7,052 bases of DNA from Betaproteobacteria bacterium (GTDB lineage Bacteria > Pseudomonadota > Gammaproteobacteria > Burkholderiales > Casimicrobiaceae): NCBI GenBank assembly GCA_005888865.1, contig VBCL01000198.1, positions 1,167 through 8,218 on the forward strand. The letters are read 5' to 3'. The position numbers were made by a program, and so were the translations under genes. Positions 6,002 through 7,052 of this stretch are shown piece by piece; positions within the stretch are counted from its first letter, which is position 1, and each line of letters opens with the position of its first letter. Under the pieces are notes generated by a model. That model saw nothing but the letters and a program-made list of their open reading frames with translations, ran no database searches and was not told the origin of the DNA.

Positions 6002-7052
6002 TCAATGCGCCACGAGTTCGCCGCGCAGCGAATGAGATTGCGCGGCCGTGATCCGCACGTCGGCGTAACGGCCGATCAGGCCGGCATCGCCGGAGAAGTT
6101 CACCACCCGGTTGTTTTCGGTTCGGGCCGCGAGCTCATCGGTGCTCCGGACGGCACGGCCCGTGACCAGCACTCGTTCGACGTTGCCGAGCATCCGCGCG
6201 CTTGCGGCGCGGTAGCCGGCGTCGATCGCGTCCTGCAACCGGGCAAGCCGGGCTTGCGCGGTGGGCGGCGGCACCGGATCGGGAAAATCTGCAGCGGGCG
6301 TGCCGGGCCGTGGGCTGTACAGGAAACTGAAGCTGCCGTCGAAGCCGACCTCGTCGACGAGCTGCATCGTCTGGGCAAAATCGGCATCGGTCTCGCCTGG
6401 AAAGGCGACGATGAAGTCCGAAGACAGCGACAACTGCGGGCGGATCGCCCGCAACCTCCGGACGATCGACTTGTATTCGAGCACAGTGTAGCCGCGCTTC
6501 ATCGCGGCAAGCACCCGGTCGGAGCCCGATTGCACGGGCAGGTGGAGCTGCGAAACGAGCTTCGGAATTCTGCCGTAGGCATCGATCAGCCGCCGTGTCA
6601 TCTCCTTCGGGTGCGAGGTCGTGAAACGGATGCGTTCCAGTCCCGGAATCTCGGCCAGATACTCGAGCAGCGTCGCGAAGTCGGCGATCTCGCTGTCCAT
6701 TGAAGACGCCTCGCCCATCCTGCCGCGGTAGGCGTTCACGTTCTGCCCGAGGAGGGTGATCTCCTTCACGCCTTGGTCGGCCAGGTCGGCAACCTCGGTC
6801 AGTACGTCCTCGAAGCGTCGCGACACTTCCTCGCCGCGGGTGTAGGGCACCACGCAGAACGTGCAGTACTTGCTGCAGCCTTCCATGATCGACACGAACG
6901 CGCTGGCGGCTTCGACACGCGGTGGCGGGAGATGGTCGAATTTCTCGACTTCGGGGAAGCTGATGTCGACCTGCGGCCTTCCGGTGGCGCGGCGCCGCCC
7001 GATCAGCTCCGGCAGCCGATGCAGCGTCTGCGGGCCGAACACGACGTCGACG
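6002..7052 (-). CDS. miaB: tRNA-2-methylthio-N6-dimethylallyladenosine synthase MiaB, 5' end cut by window edge
   Basis: Radical-SAM methylthiotransferase that adds a methylthio group to i6A37 of tRNAs reading U-starting codons. The visible 349 complete codons begin VDVVFGPQTLHRLPEL, which aligns to about residue 99 of the ~474-residue E. coli protein. The N-terminal domain with its own three FeS cysteines is therefore mostly missing. The radical-SAM cluster motif EGCSKYCTFC (cysteine codons at 6875-6877, 6863-6865 and 6854-6856) is intact. Family stretches LLGQNVNAYRG, RIRFTTSHPKEMT, QLHLPVQSGSDRVL, SSDFIVAFPGET and SARPGTP-like SPRPGTPAADF follow. The C-terminal TRAM domain, thought to bind tRNA, covers roughly the last 65 residues (TENNRVVNFSGD to SLRGELVAH). 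The C-terminus ends shortly after the TRAM domain and lacks the longer tail of the E. coli protein. The GTG at 7042-7040 is internal, not a start. Confidence 0.97.
   Translation of the reverse strand, partial: VDVVFGPQTLHRLPELIGRRRATGRPQVDISFPEVEKFDHLPPPRVEAASAFVSIMEGCSKYCTFCVVPYTRGEEVSRRFEDVLTEVADLADQGVKEITLLGQNVNAYRGRMGEASSMDSEIADFATLLEYLAEIPGLERIRFTTSHPKEMTRRLIDAYGRIPKLVSQLHLPVQSGSDRVLAAMKRGYTVLEYKSIVRRLRAIRPQLSLSSDFIVAFPGETDADFAQTMQLVDEVGFDGSFSFLYSPRPGTPAADFPDPVPPPTAQARLARLQDAIDAGYRAASARMLGNVERVLVTGRAVRSTDELAARTENNRVVNFSGDAGLIGRYADVRITAAQSHSLRGELVAH

Noticed and set aside
7040..7042. GTG as the start of miaB
   Set aside because: The frame stays open to the window edge, and the preceding residues (VDV) continue the conserved MiaB stretch before FGPQTLHRLPE. 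The real start is outside the window.
1..7052. CRISPR arrays, insertion sequences, tRNA genes, toxin-antitoxin or defence modules
   Set aside because: No repeated spacer pattern, transposase, terminal inverted repeats, tRNA-like cloverleaf or defence protein motif was seen. The window is filled by six minus-strand genes.

Overview
The window is GC-rich and densely coding, and every credible gene lies on the minus strand. It therefore reads right to left: miaB (5' end missing), a large predicted lipoprotein metalloprotease, phoH (ybeZ), ybeY, corC (ybeX) and lnt (3' end missing). Gene content and order match the conserved miaB-phoH-ybeY-corC-lnt block of Beta- and Gammaproteobacteria. The wording of MiaB, PhoH and Lnt (for example the MiaB stretch around its FeS cysteines and the PhoH N-terminus) looks most like Betaproteobacteria of the Burkholderiales type. 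That placement is by recall of family sequences, not by a search.

Layout from right to left. miaB, a tRNA methylthiotransferase, enters at the right edge and stops at 6002. A 75-base gap follows, holding an imperfect hairpin plus a T6 run that looks like a Rho-independent terminator, then a Shine-Dalgarno (SD) sequence. Next is a 924-residue predicted lipoprotein of the Met-zincin family (DUF5118/DUF5117/DUF4953 type), running from 5926 to 3152. Eleven bases after its stop a GTG start opens phoH. phoH, ybeY, corC and lnt are then joined by three successive ATGA stop/start overlaps, so they are almost certainly one translationally coupled transcript. lnt runs off the left edge. No stretch over 300 bases is gene-free.

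How the genes work together: MiaB modifies tRNA. YbeY is an RNase/rRNA maturation factor, and PhoH/YbeZ is an ATPase linked to it. CorC/YbeX is a CBS-domain protein, named for Mg/Co efflux and also linked to ribosome metabolism. Lnt finishes lipoprotein acylation. The metalloprotease is the odd member: a likely cell-envelope protein inserted between miaB and phoH. As a predicted lipoprotein it could be a substrate of the Lnt encoded four genes downstream.

No mobile element, CRISPR array, tRNA/rRNA gene or defence system is seen. The window is mainly a conserved housekeeping operon. Its one accessory-looking element is the inserted Met-zincin gene with its terminator-like leader.
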